DNA of 64,000 bases from Bacillota bacterium (lineage in GTDB: Bacteria > Bacillota > Clostridia > Lachnospirales > Lachnospiraceae): NCBI GenBank assembly GCA_023398375.1, contig JAEWSH010000037.1:62001-126000 (forward strand), written 5' to 3'. This document shows positions 54,129 to 62,690 of the stretch, piece by piece (position 1 is the first letter of the stretch; every line of letters begins with the position of its first letter). Position numbers and translations under genes: made by a program. Under the pieces are notes generated by a model that saw nothing but the letters and a program-made list of their open reading frames with translations, did not search any database and had not been told where the DNA came from.

Positions 54129-54454
54129 CTAAGACTTTGAAACTTGAGCATCTTCTTCCATAGCTTCTATCAAGAAGCTTACTGGCCTGTATCCATCATT
54201 GCTTGATATCATAGCTGATTTCTTATTTTTCATCCAACCCGAATAAAAATCTTCTCCACCATGAGCCACTTCATTACAAATGCAGACATACTCTCCCATG
54301 CACTGTCACACATTCCTTCAGGTTTTTCCCACCCATTGGCGACAAAAACTTGACCTTCTTTCATATCACAGGCATGGGCTATTGGATTCTCATATTTTTC
54401 AATCAAATCTTGATATAAAGCTGTTTTCATAACTGTTATTTTGCATTTTTTCAT
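54129..54454 (-). pseudogene. TIGR04076-type small protein, frameshifted
   Basis: The first 62 residues K-C-K-I-T-V-M-K ... E-K-P-E-G-M-C-D-S-A-W match the TIGR04076 family in pattern. A 1-nt loss at about 54266-54275 moves the rest to another frame, where G-W-M-K-N-K-K and S-N-D-G-Y-R-P-V continue the family pattern to the stop at 54129. Without repair the product would end early. Family function is unknown. A sequencing error would also explain it. Confidence 0.65.
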
Positions 54455-54501
54455 GTGAGCTTTTTCTCCTGTGATATATTAGATTTATAATTTGGAATTT
54501 A

Positions 54502-55293
54502 TCAGTCTCGCAATTTACTATTATTGTCCTCCATGCACTTTGAAATTGCAAACGCTAGTCCTTGTGGATTATCCCATGCCATCGAATGCCCTGCATTCAG
54601 TACAGTTTCAACACGAATACCGTGTTGTTTCAGTTCGTCATAATCCTTATCCGGCAAAGATTTCTCCCCGAAAATAAAGCCTCTTTGGATAGGCAGTCCG
54701 TACAAAACGCTTCTCCATGACGGATTTCCACCATGAACTGCACTTTGAGAAAAGCGGTAAGCTGCAACAGGCGCCCAATTTGCTAAAGACGCCGCCCACA
54801 TGGTATTCCCGCCCTTTTTACATTCTTCAATGAGTTCGTAAAAACCCTTATCCATAAAATGCCTTTTAGGATAACGTGCGATTGCATAACTGCTTGCTCC
54901 TTCCACACTCGGATCCAAATTAGATTCACTTAATATCAGGCATTTAACCTTGTCAGCACACATCTTGGCTAATTCGATTGCTACTGGACCGCCCAAGCTG
55001 TGTCCAAAAAGAATGAAATGCTTTAAATCAAGATCATTTACAAAATTTTTCATATATTCTGCGTGGGCAGATACACTATATTCAAAATCTGACGGTTTAT
55101 CACTATATCCTGCTCCAAGCAGGTCAACAAGAATTCTTCGGTGATTGCACAATTCGTTTTGCGTAACAACTTGTGGATATTCAAAGGAACTGGCACATCC
55201 TAAGCCGTGTATAAATAGAATTGTAGTATCTTTCCCCGGGAAATCTTGATATCTCATATAGGCGGCTGCTTTCTTTACATAATATTCGTTCAT
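54502..55293 (-). CDS. Alpha/beta hydrolase
   Basis: This protein of about 263 residues has the oxyanion region H-G-L-G-C near 35, the nucleophile elbow G-H-S-L-G-G near 100, and the His in A-G-H-S-M-A-W near 245. Acts on an ester or similar bond; no signal peptide. I start at M-N-E-Y-Y because GGGGG precedes it. It is intact. Its neighbours (frameshifted TIGR04076 and the FAD oxidoreductase) give no clear pathway. Confidence 0.85.
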   Translation of the reverse strand: MNEYYVKKAAAYMRYQDFPGKDTTILFIHGLGCASSFEYPQVVTQNELCNHRRILVDLLGAGYSDKPSDFEYSVSAHAEYMKNFVNDLDLKHFILFGHSLGGPVAIELAKMCADKVKCLILSESNLDPSVEGASSYAIARYPKRHFMDKGFYELIEECKKGGNTMWAASLANWAPVAAYRFSQSAVHGGNPSWRSVLYGLPIQRGFIFGEKSLPDKDYDELKQHGIRVETVLNAGHSMAWDNPQGLAFAISKCMEDNNSKLRD

Positions 55294-55394
55294 ATTGTCT
55301 ATTCCCCCTATGTTCAAATTCAAAATTGTCTTTCTACTACATGACTAGAATTATATCACAGAACCATCTCATTTTGCTTCATAGATTTCTTTAT

Positions 55395-55583
55395 TCAATC
55401 GGAAATTATGCCGAAATCCTTATCCATAATGGATTTGAATTCCTCCGGAAGATTTGTATGCTTTGTCATAATATACTGTTGAATAGTAAGCTTATTCAAC
55501 TGCTCTTTCATTCCAGATAAGATAATAGACTCTAACTTTTTATTACTTATTTTATCAGCGAAGCAGTTGTTTTCACTATTCAT
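55395..55583 (-). CDS. Small protein coupled to the FAD oxidoreductase
   Basis: A 62-codon frame whose ATG overlaps the stop of the flavoenzyme gene (ATGAATAG), so translation could be coupled. The sequence C-F-A-D-K-I-S-N-K-K-L-E-S-I-I-L has a faint resemblance to the segment after the zinc ribbon in serine recombinases, which I cannot confirm. No known family. A ribosome site is barely present (GAAGAA). It may be a real small gene or a leftover. Confidence 0.35.
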   Translation of the reverse strand: MNSENNCFADKISNKKLESIILSGMKEQLNKLTIQQYIMTKHTNLPEEFKSIMDKDFGIISD

Positions 55584-56943
55584 ATTCTTCTAAAAATACA
55601 CCATCCCTAATTAACTGTTCTCTTAAATAATTGATATCTATTTCTTTTACGGACTCTTTTCTGTCTACTGCAATTCCAGCAGCCGTTCCTGCTGCCTGAG
55701 CAATTCCCATAAGAACTGGTGTTAATCTAACAGCTGAGCAGGCTCCTTGAGTAGCACTTATACATCTTCCTGCTACCAGAAAGTTAGTTAATTTATCTGT
55801 AATTAAGCATCGATAAGGTATCGAATACCAACTTCCTGGCTTTAAAAATTTATGAATTGTATTTCCCCCATCCGGTGAATGAATATCAATAGGATAACCT
55901 CCCATTGCAATAGCATCTGGAAACATTACATTGTTAATTAAGTCTTCTTCATTAAGCTTATATACTCCATTTATCTTTCTGCTTTCACGAATACCTATAT
56001 TCGGACCTGAAATTGCAAGTTTGCATTTTTCAAAACCCGGAATGTATTTCTGTAAAAAATGCAAAACCTCCTGAACCTGCTTACGCCCCTCAATTTCAGC
56101 TTTTGTTAGTTCAAATGGATCAATTGCGCTGCACCTTGAAATTCTCGTCATATTTACGATATATTCTCCATCGCTGTTCGTTTCAAAGCAAAGAACCGTA
56201 TCCCTGTCAATATGGAATTCACCCTTGTCTTTGGCCTTCTGAATGCGACTGAAAGCTCCAGAAATATCATAGTGTCTAAGCTCATTCAGATTACCCGGAG
56301 TGTAAGGTGCCATATCATCAAGGTTAGAAAGAACATATTCACATACTTTTTCTCTATCTACTCCATAAACTCGAAAATTCATTGTCATCGGCTGAGCTAG
56401 ATTATCTTCTTCACGACCATATACACTTGAAATGCCTGCTCTTGTAGCAAGATCTGCATCCGCTGATGCGTCTATAAAAATTTTTGCATATAAATCACAA
56501 TATCCTGCCTTACTATATAATTTTACTTTTTCAATTCTATCGCACATTAGCGTGCAATCCGTGAAAATCGTATGATACATTAAGGTTACACCTGCTCTTT
56601 GAGCCATATCTTCCCAAATAATTTTCATTCCCTCTGAATCAAAAGCCGTTGTTGAAGAGCAGAAACCTACAGCATCAGGAATATGACCTGTAGAAAATCC
56701 TCTCTGAATCATTTCTTCTTCCAACTCCTGCGGAATACCCTTTATGACTTGAACGTCTCCCGCATGAAATGTCATTTGTGGTCCTGTTCCACATGCTGTC
56801 AGAGCTCCCCCTAAATAACCATTTTTTTCAATAAGAATTGTTCTTGCTCCATTTCTGGCCGCCGCAATTGCAGCCACAGTGCCCGCCGGTCCACCGCCAA
56901 TTACCGCTACATCAAAATTAAGATCTTTCATAATCTTTAACAT
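55576..56943 (-). CDS. FAD-dependent oxidoreductase (FAD_oxidored family)
   Basis: This 455-residue flavoprotein has dinucleotide motif I-G-G-G-P-A-G at about 15-21 and L-I-E-K-N-G at 37-42, then G-Y-L-G-G-A-L. The C-terminal L-V-A-G-R-C-I-S-A-T-Q-G-A region is typical of this family, often found as a dehydrogenase/isomerase of sugar or aromatic derivatives. It is intact. The start is uncertain: two ATGs (M-L-K-I-M and M-K-D-L) have weak sites, while AAAGGAG lies 45 nt upstream. Substrate unknown. Confidence 0.85.
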   Translation of the reverse strand: MLKIMKDLNFDVAVIGGGPAGTVAAIAAARNGARTILIEKNGYLGGALTACGTGPQMTFHAGDVQVIKGIPQELEEEMIQRGFSTGHIPDAVGFCSSTTAFDSEGMKIIWEDMAQRAGVTLMYHTIFTDCTLMCDRIEKVKLYSKAGYCDLYAKIFIDASADADLATRAGISSVYGREEDNLAQPMTMNFRVYGVDREKVCEYVLSNLDDMAPYTPGNLNELRHYDISGAFSRIQKAKDKGEFHIDRDTVLCFETNSDGEYIVNMTRISRCSAIDPFELTKAEIEGRKQVQEVLHFLQKYIPGFEKCKLAISGPNIGIRESRKINGVYKLNEEDLINNVMFPDAIAMGGYPIDIHSPDGGNTIHKFLKPGSWYSIPYRCLITDKLTNFLVAGRCISATQGACSAVRLTPVLMGIAQAAGTAAGIAVDRKESVKEIDINYLREQLIRDGVFLEEYE

Positions 56944-57361
56944 ATAATTTTCTATCTTAAAGATAAAAATTATAATTCTCCTTTCTCGTTTTGTAACAAA
57001 AATGTTGTCTGCTTATTTAGTAATAATATTAAATTTTTTTAAAAATAACTACATCGAAATCGTATTGCAACCATTACTGTATGTCAATAAAATGCATTGT
57101 TTTAGATTTTTCTTTCAATAACAGATTTTTCTTTCAATTGTTATAATAAAACTGTCGTTACATACAATTTTAAATACCGCACTCTATTTAAATACTTTTT
57201 AAATAGCAAAAAAGATTAGAAAATTTTTGGCGCACCCACCCAATTTTTCGGCTTATAAGTAGAGGGATATCTTTCTTACACCGAACCTTGAAAACTTCAA
57301 AAAATTGCATTACCTCCATGATAAAAGCCACTCACAAAGATAATGCAATCTCAGATACATA
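56944..57361. other. Intergenic, AT-rich region
   Basis: 418 nt with no gene. The right end runs into subtilase fragment copy C. The AT-rich stretch 57000-57240 contains poly-T/A tracts and no clear hairpin or open frame. Likely promoter side for the FAD oxidoreductase. Confidence 0.55.
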
Positions 57362-57520
57362 CTATAATGGCAGTGAATCCCTCACGCACAGCGCTCCCCA
57401 TCCCACCTGCGGATTCGGAAATTCCTCGAAGCCTGGCAACTTCCTCGCTCCTTTTCTCATGTATGCTTTCACTTTTTCCCCATAGAGATAGGGATCATTG
57501 CCCTGGACGATGCCCTCTGC
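57362..57520 (-). pseudogene. Subtilase (Csp-like) 3'-end fragment, copy C
   Basis: A frame ends N-D-P-Y-L-Y-G-E-K ... G-W-G-A-L-C-V-R-D-S-L-P-L and stop at 57362, matching the intact C-terminus with no stop inside. It is the best-preserved copy. Its 5' end joins the repeat array S-N-N-V-T-A ... S-N-N-L-T-A rather than subtilase sequence. Confidence 0.8.
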
Positions 57521-57608
57521 TGTCAAGTTATTGCTACAAACTTTTTTGACTCCTGCTGTTACATTATTGCTACATTTTCTAACGGCTGCTGTTACATTAT
57601 TGCTACCA
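57520..57608 (-). repeat. Three tandem copies of a ~22-nt element
   Basis: Read on the minus strand, TGTAGCAATAATGTAACAGC appears near 57608, again near 57574 and, with three changes, near 57541, each followed by AG/GG. Spacing is about 33 nt. Single copies are at 51953-51975 and, degraded, at 50807 and 50863. It is at the boundary of each subtilase or cotJ remnant. Confidence 0.75.
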
Positions 57609-57672
57609 CGAATTATTGTAAAAATCACTTCTGATTGAAATTCCAGCAGATATCAATCGTACCATCTGCATT
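57579..57672. repeat. 94-bp repeat, copy 2
   Basis: Counterpart of 51949-52042, with the first 51 nt identical. The junction on its left is the tandem repeat and subtilase fragment C rather than cotJA. Confidence 0.85.
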
Positions 57673-57717
57673 GATATATACTACTTTTACAAATGTATGA
57701 ACCATTTGTTTGTTAAT
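57625..57717 (-). pseudogene. Possible serine-recombinase C-terminal stub, copy 2
   Basis: Thirty residues N-K-Q-M-V-H-T-F-V-K-V-V-Y-I-N-A-D-G-T-I-D-I-C-W then N-F-N-Q-K and stop. Fragment 1 has the same ending. Preceding codons are closed by TAA at 57718. The combination of M-V-H-T-F-V and D-G-T-I-D-I-x-W-x-F is the form seen at the C-termini of large serine recombinases, but the assignment is from memory. Confidence 0.5.
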
Positions 57718-58019
57718 TTATCCTTTTAAACTCTTAAAATGCATTAACCAATTTTATTGACATTTCACCCACCTTTTCTGATGGGAATGTTGCTTTGTAT
57801 ACATGGAAAACCTCCATTTCCAAAGCCGCCTGTCTGAAAAAGAATGCACTTATCACACCCTTTGCTATATGCTATTTTGAAAACAAAGCAGCCGCTTTGA
57901 ATTAATTTAAAAACCGCCGTCTCATTAAAGAGCGCATGTGAAATTATCTGCTACGCGACGGTTTTTTCTTTTGCCGTCGTGCGGCAACTAGAACTATTTA
58001 TGGTGTGCAGACAGCAAGC
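57718..58019. other. Intergenic region left of the FtsX operon
   Basis: 302 nt. Between 57908 and 57968 an A-rich then G/C stem pair (AAAAACCG ... CGGTTTTT) frames a long loop and could terminate in both directions. A second small hairpin (TTGCCG/CGGCAA) lies at about 57973-57990. The rest shows nothing recognisable. Confidence 0.5.
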
Positions 58020-58640
58020 TCAAGTATGGGTTTCCATGCGGATAACCGCATCGGCTTCCTTTGCCAATTCCTTGTTATGTGTTACAACAATAACGCATTT
58101 ATTTTCTTCGTGGGCAATACGTTTCAAAAGATCAATTACATCCCACGCAGTGGCCTCATCGAGATTTCCGGTGGGTTCGTCGGCCAACAATAGCTTGGCC
58201 TCACTGGCCAATGCACGAGCTATGGCAACCCGTTGCTGTTGGCCTCCGGATAGCTGTAAGACATTTCGCTTCCATAACTCTTTTCCAATGCCGATGGTGC
58301 CAAGCAATGTTCCAGGATTCCCCTTACCACCGAGTTTTACATTTTCTATAGGTGTGAGGTAATCAATTAGGTTGTAGTTTTGAAATACCAACGAACTGTG
58401 ATACTTGCGATGAGCTGTAAGCCCTTTGGAAGTAATCGGTTTACCATCATAGAGAATTTGTCCCTTGATGGGAACATCCAACCCTGCCAGCAAGGATAAG
58501 AGTGTTGTCTTGCCTACGCCGCTCGGCCCGAGGATCGCATACATTTTCCCGCAATCGAAGCCGTAGTTTACATTATCAAGAATCAAAGCCTCTTTATTTG
58601 ATTTATAGTAATAGGACACATTTTTTGCTTCTAAAATCAT
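58020..58640 (-). CDS. ABC transporter ATP-binding protein (LolD/MacB type)
   Basis: This 206-residue ATPase has Walker A G-P-S-G-V-G-K-T (38-45), signature L-S-G-G-Q-Q-Q-R, Walker B L-L-L-A-D-E-P-T-G-N-L-D and H-loop V-V-T-H-N. This is the MacB/LolD/FtsE class that powers FtsX-type permeases. It lies 10 nt after the FtsX gene and is the last gene of the operon. The likely role is efflux of a lipophilic molecule or peptide, or lipoprotein handling; there is no signal as to which. Confidence 0.92.
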   Translation of the reverse strand: MILEAKNVSYYYKSNKEALILDNVNYGFDCGKMYAILGPSGVGKTTLLSLLAGLDVPIKGQILYDGKPITSKGLTAHRKYHSSLVFQNYNLIDYLTPIENVKLGGKGNPGTLLGTIGIGKELWKRNVLQLSGGQQQRVAIARALASEAKLLLADEPTGNLDEATAWDVIDLLKRIAHEENKCVIVVTHNKELAKEADAVIRMETHT

Positions 58641-58650
58641 AATTTCCTCC

Positions 58651-60099
58651 TTAACTCAATTCGCTCAATATATCTTTGGGCTTTTTGCGCAAGATGCTTA
58701 TTCCTGCGATTCCAACAGATGCGCCCACTAATGAAATCATGCTTAACCCGCAGATGACCATCATTTCATTGGTAACTGCAACATTTACGCCAACTACGGT
58801 TTGTTCCGATTCTCTATATTCCGTTAACACCTTGCCCGCGTTCATGTCTTTTTGCATTTGCGCTTGTTCTATTTGCTGTGTAACCAAATAGTTAGCTGCG
58901 ACTTCCGTTATTACCGGCGCACAGGCAAAGGAAATTGCAAAAGACAAAACCGTAATAAATAGAGCTTCTACGAAAAGCTGTCCTAAAATATTGACTTTTT
59001 TACATCCAAGTGCAAGTAAAACACCAATTTCATGGTTCCTGCTCTTCACCCAGAAGACAAAGATAAAAAAGAGAATCATTAAGCCTGCAATAAAGGTGAT
59101 GACAATAAGCAATGTACTGATTTTCGCTAAGTCATTAAAATTGGAGGACATTGTAGACATATTACCGTTGCGGTCAATCAGATCGTATCGCTCCCAGTCT
59201 ATTCGTATATTTTCGACAGCAGTTTTAACACTATCATATAAATCAACATCCCCGATTTTGAAATAAGCGTGTTCAAATAAAGGGGCATTCTCGTATCCCT
59301 CTGCCTTTTCTGGAAAACGCAAATCCGTAAAGACAATATTTTCTGATCGGTAAGTATCCCCACTCATTTTGGGGGAAATCAACTGTTTGGTTTGATATAT
59401 CCCAATAACCGTCGATTCATATATGGTGGTATTTTCTGGGTCACGGCGGTTGTTAAACTGTAAAACATCGCCCACAGAAATGGAGTTTGTTTTCGCCAAC
59501 TGCTCGGAAATAACGCATACATTCTGATCATCCGCCTCAACCATGCGCCCACTCTTAATACTTACATTACCAGAAAGCACGTTGAAGTCAAGTGCCATCC
59601 TTCTGTTGCCTATGAGCGAAACACAGCCAATATCAGCATATTGATCGACATCCTCATCCTCAATTCTCTCGAAGTTCCCCGGTAAAACTGGAGTAACAAC
59701 GGTTGTTATATTATAATCGGCTATCCCCGGCAAAGAGGCTATTTCTTCAATATCATCCATTTGCAAGGAATCAAAAGAGTTATCTGTCCACGATGACCAT
59801 TGAGGGCCCCGAGCGGTGTCAATAATCTCCTGGTGTACTCCTCCGTAGGAGCCTTCGCCGTTCTCATCAAAATGCTCTGATGCCTCCATGATTCGTTTGA
59901 AGCGGTTTCGCTCGTTAGCGTCTAAGCGTAAACCAGCGCCTATTGCTTGCCGAGTATTGTCCTGTGTTTGCACACTGGCGTTTCTGCTAGTCATTCCACA
60001 TAATATAAGTAAGCTGATGGTCACGATAACCAATAGCAAAAGCAAGGTTTTGATTGGCTTGCGAAGTACGCTACGCCAAGCTCTCTGTATACTGTTCAT
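58651..60099 (-). CDS. FtsX-type ABC permease 1
   Basis: This 482-residue permease has an N-terminal membrane segment (about 17-35), a large extracellular MacB-like domain and three C-terminal helices (about 335-360, 375-400 and 450-470). It matches MacB/FtsX permeases. The second permease gene lies directly upstream with a 1-nt gap. Together with the ATPase they form a heterodimeric FtsX-type exporter or mechanotransmitter. Confidence 0.9.
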   Translation of the reverse strand: MNSIQRAWRSVLRKPIKTLLLLLVIVTISLLILCGMTSRNASVQTQDNTRQAIGAGLRLDANERNRFKRIMEASEHFDENGEGSYGGVHQEIIDTARGPQWSSWTDNSFDSLQMDDIEEIASLPGIADYNITTVVTPVLPGNFERIEDEDVDQYADIGCVSLIGNRRMALDFNVLSGNVSIKSGRMVEADDQNVCVISEQLAKTNSISVGDVLQFNNRRDPENTTIYESTVIGIYQTKQLISPKMSGDTYRSENIVFTDLRFPEKAEGYENAPLFEHAYFKIGDVDLYDSVKTAVENIRIDWERYDLIDRNGNMSTMSSNFNDLAKISTLLIVITFIAGLMILFFIFVFWVKSRNHEIGVLLALGCKKVNILGQLFVEALFITVLSFAISFACAPVITEVAANYLVTQQIEQAQMQKDMNAGKVLTEYRESEQTVVGVNVAVTNEMMVICGLSMISLVGASVGIAGISILRKKPKDILSELS

Positions 60100-60100
60100 A

Positions 60101-61318
60101 CTATCCCTCCACCCTCGAAAGCGTATCTCTGGGGTTTGCCCAGAGTGCCGGGGAAATTGAAATTCCTACCGTCATAAGTACAATTGCACTTCCTATTAAA
60201 ATAAGCATCAAGATATGCTGTCCCTCCAATCGAATATTCGCCATACCAATCAAGCTATCTGATGGGAATAAGCTACTTATAAACGTGTGCAAAAAAAGAC
60301 TACTACAAGTGATTGCACCCATTATCGCCATGCAAAGCAGGAAAAGGCTTTCCGTTATTGCCTGCAAAAAAAGATCGAGTTTTGATACGCCTAAACTGAT
60401 TAAAACAGCCATTTCATTTTTACGAGTTCTCATCCACATGCAAAGGAGCAATGAAATGATAATTATTGCTGTTGCGACAATCAACGCAAGTATTAGAGCT
60501 GTGATACGAATAATCTGCTTTAATGGTGCCTGTATCTGTTTATACAATGCATCGGATGTGGTAACACTGATGCTTTCGTCAATCATCGACTCTATTTGCT
60601 GATACAGAGTGGTCAATGCATCGGGGTCGAAAGCATAAACGGAAAGTTTGGAAAAACTGTATGAGCCAAACAGCGAGGCAAATATTTCGTGATCAACAAA
60701 AATCTGATTTTCTATGCGATATACAGACATTATCGATTTTTCTTGTTGTCTCTCCATACCTGAAAAGAAAATTCCTACAATCTCCCCTGATGCACTAACT
60801 CCCTCTTCTGTTCCAAATGTGAGCCTGTCACCAATACCAAGGCCGTTGGCATCTGCCAGTATAGAGTTGATAATTACCCCGCCCCGTTTTTCTGTGATGG
60901 GGGCACCTTCAAGCAAACGGTATTTTTCCTCCGCAAACAATCCGTCAATTTCAGTGTTATCATAAGCATGGAGCGTTACTGTCAGGTTTGAAGTATCCTT
61001 TGAATCTACATATGTTATTGGAGAAAAATTAGTAGGATAAGCCGTACCTCTTGCCGTCCGATTGATACGGCTCACAGAGTCTAAGCCAGAAATCAAGGCT
61101 ACACTTTCAGCGGAAATGTTATTAATTCCTTGCTGATTTTCCAAAACTAGTTTTGAGCCTGTCTTTTCTTTCAGAGAGTCACTCGTTGCCTGTGCAGTCA
61201 TTAAAATAATTGTAGCGCACAAAATAATGGTACTCATAATGAAAAAACAGGAGAATAGAAGAATACTTTTACTCTTTTTGCGCCTGATATAGCAAAGAGC
61301 ACGTTTTAAAAAATTCAT
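60101..61318 (-). CDS. FtsX-type ABC permease 2
   Basis: This protein of about 405 residues has an N-terminal helix (about 18-38) and three C-terminal helices, with a MacB-like extracellular domain between. Start M-N-F-L-K-R follows GGAG by 9 nt and is 4 nt after the lipoprotein stop; a longer frame runs through the lipoprotein gene and is rejected. It pairs with the next permease and ATPase. Confidence 0.88.
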   Translation of the reverse strand: MNFLKRALCYIRRKKSKSILLFSCFFIMSTIILCATIILMTAQATSDSLKEKTGSKLVLENQQGINNISAESVALISGLDSVSRINRTARGTAYPTNFSPITYVDSKDTSNLTVTLHAYDNTEIDGLFAEEKYRLLEGAPITEKRGGVIINSILADANGLGIGDRLTFGTEEGVSASGEIVGIFFSGMERQQEKSIMSVYRIENQIFVDHEIFASLFGSYSFSKLSVYAFDPDALTTLYQQIESMIDESISVTTSDALYKQIQAPLKQIIRITALILALIVATAIIIISLLLCMWMRTRKNEMAVLISLGVSKLDLFLQAITESLFLLCMAIMGAITCSSLFLHTFISSLFPSDSLIGMANIRLEGQHILMLILIGSAIVLMTVGISISPALWANPRDTLSRVEG

Positions 61319-61322
61319 ATAA

Positions 61323-61835
61323 TCACTCCACCATTCTGTAGATATACACTTGCTCTGCGTGAAGAATGCTCTCCCCGTCATATTCGCCAGCGACAAATAA
61401 TCCTGTTTGTTTCTTAACGTCATTGATGGTTGCATCCTCATAAGTCATCGCCCCAGTGGAAAGGCTTACCTGCACGATTTGGAATGTACAGCTTTCGTCA
61501 TAGGCAATTATAACTTGTTTAACCTGACTGTCATTTCCGGGTGCAGCCTCGTATGCTAAATCACCCTCATATACTGTTGGTGAAATCGTACAGCCAGCAT
61601 CTGAAAACTCTATTACATGGCCATTCATTTTGCAGTGTTCAGATAGCTCATCAAAGGTTTCTGGATTATTTACCGTTAGATTGTCTTTGTTTTCTTTACT
61701 TTCGTCTGTAGAATCTACACTTATCTGCACCGTTGAATTTGGCGAATTGTTGTTATCAAGCGGCTTATTTGAGCAACCAGTGCATAATATCAGTAGAAGC
61801 ATTGTGACTAAAGTGAAAATCATTTTGTGTTTCAT
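61323..61835 (-). CDS. Small lipoprotein in the FtsX operon
   Basis: This 170-residue protein has lipobox I-L-C-T-G-C (C21) and an Asn/Ser-rich linker. The C-terminal domain of about 100 residues is beta-rich, with repeated acidic and Tyr residues; no family recognised. AAGGAGG precedes the ATG. As the first gene of the operon it may sense or present the substrate for the FtsX permeases. Confidence 0.8.
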   Translation of the reverse strand: MKHKMIFTLVTMLLLILCTGCSNKPLDNNNSPNSTVQISVDSTDESKENKDNLTVNNPETFDELSEHCKMNGHVIEFSDAGCTISPTVYEGDLAYEAAPGNDSQVKQVIIAYDESCTFQIVQVSLSTGAMTYEDATINDVKKQTGLFVAGEYDGESILHAEQVYIYRMVE

Positions 61836-62006
61836 TAAAACTACCTCCTTTATTATTGTGTTGGTGTCTATTGTATAGTCACATTTTTCTAAAAGTCCTA
61901 TAAGGTTTGGGGAAAATGTGGCCTGTTCTTAAAGGATTTTTAGATAATTGTGTGGTATGATATAGTTTAGTATTAGTAGTTGGTATTAAAAAAAGAGGGG
62001 CTAAAC
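61836..62006. promoter_or_regulatory. Divergent promoter region for FtsX operon and two-component system
   Basis: 171 nt between the lipoprotein gene and the response regulator gene. The minus strand has TATACA near 61874 and the plus strand has TATAGT near 61960 as possible -10 elements. No unequivocal -35 or operator was seen, but a short OmpR-type target is expected here. Confidence 0.45.
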
Positions 62007-62690
62007 ATGAGAGTATTATTAATTGAAGATGATGAAAATCTATCTGCTGTAATTGAGGAGCAGCTGCAAAAAGAGAGCTATATGATAAACCGTTGCGCTG
62101 ATGGCGAAACGGCATTGTCTTATGCTCTGAATCTCGAATATGGCCATGATATTGTTTTATTGGATAGGATGCTGCCTATTATAGACGGTCTGACGATTTT
62201 GAGAGCAATGCGGCAAAAGCAAATATATACACCTGTGCTGATGATGACCGGCCTCGGTGAGCTAGATGACAAAATCGATGGATTGGATTGCGGTGCCGAC
62301 GATTACCTGGTCAAGCCGTTCCACATGAAAGAATTGCTGGCACGGATTAGAGCTTTGACACGTCGCCCCACGGATATTGTAAATAAAGAAGTGCTAACGG
62401 TATTTGATCTTACCTTTGACGTCGGGCATAGGAAGCTTACCTGCAATGGTCGGTCCATCATGCTGACGCAAAAGGAAGCCAACGTGATGACGGTCTTTTT
62501 AGAATCACCAGATAAACCTCAGACCCGTAGTGGATTACTCTGGAAGGTGTGGGGTGGATGTGGAGAAGTTGGGGATGCTAATGTAGACAACTATATTCAC
62601 TTCCTACGCAAGCGCCTACGTGAATTGCGTAGCAAAACTTTGATAAAAACTGTATACGGGGCAGGCTATATGTTGGAGGAATCCCCGTGA
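62007..62690 (+). CDS. OmpR-family response regulator
   Basis: This 227-residue regulator has a receiver domain (acidic D-D-E at 8-10, phospho-acceptor D53 in L-L-D-R-M-L, Lys in V-K-P-F) and a C-terminal winged helix (about 130-225). The start M-R-V-L-L-I-E follows GAGGGG; an ATG 27 nt earlier lacks a site. It is divergent from the FtsX operon and should regulate it. Overlaps the kinase start by 4 nt. Confidence 0.92.
   Translation: MRVLLIEDDENLSAVIEEQLQKESYMINRCADGETALSYALNLEYGHDIVLLDRMLPIIDGLTILRAMRQKQIYTPVLMMTGLGELDDKIDGLDCGADDYLVKPFHMKELLARIRALTRRPTDIVNKEVLTVFDLTFDVGHRKLTCNGRSIMLTQKEANVMTVFLESPDKPQTRSGLLWKVWGGCGEVGDANVDNYIHFLRKRLRELRSKTLIKTVYGAGYMLEESP

Noticed and set aside
57520..57608. 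Evenly spaced short repeats as a CRISPR array
   Set aside because: Only three imperfect copies, spacers 12-15 nt, no cas genes, and copies recur singly at gene breaks elsewhere.
60054..60602. 182-codon plus-strand frame
   Set aside because: Antisense to two FtsX-type genes; no start context.
61319..61441. N-terminal extension of permease 2
   Set aside because: Overlaps the lipoprotein gene in another frame; M-N-F-L-K-R has the ribosome site and a normal FtsX N-terminus.
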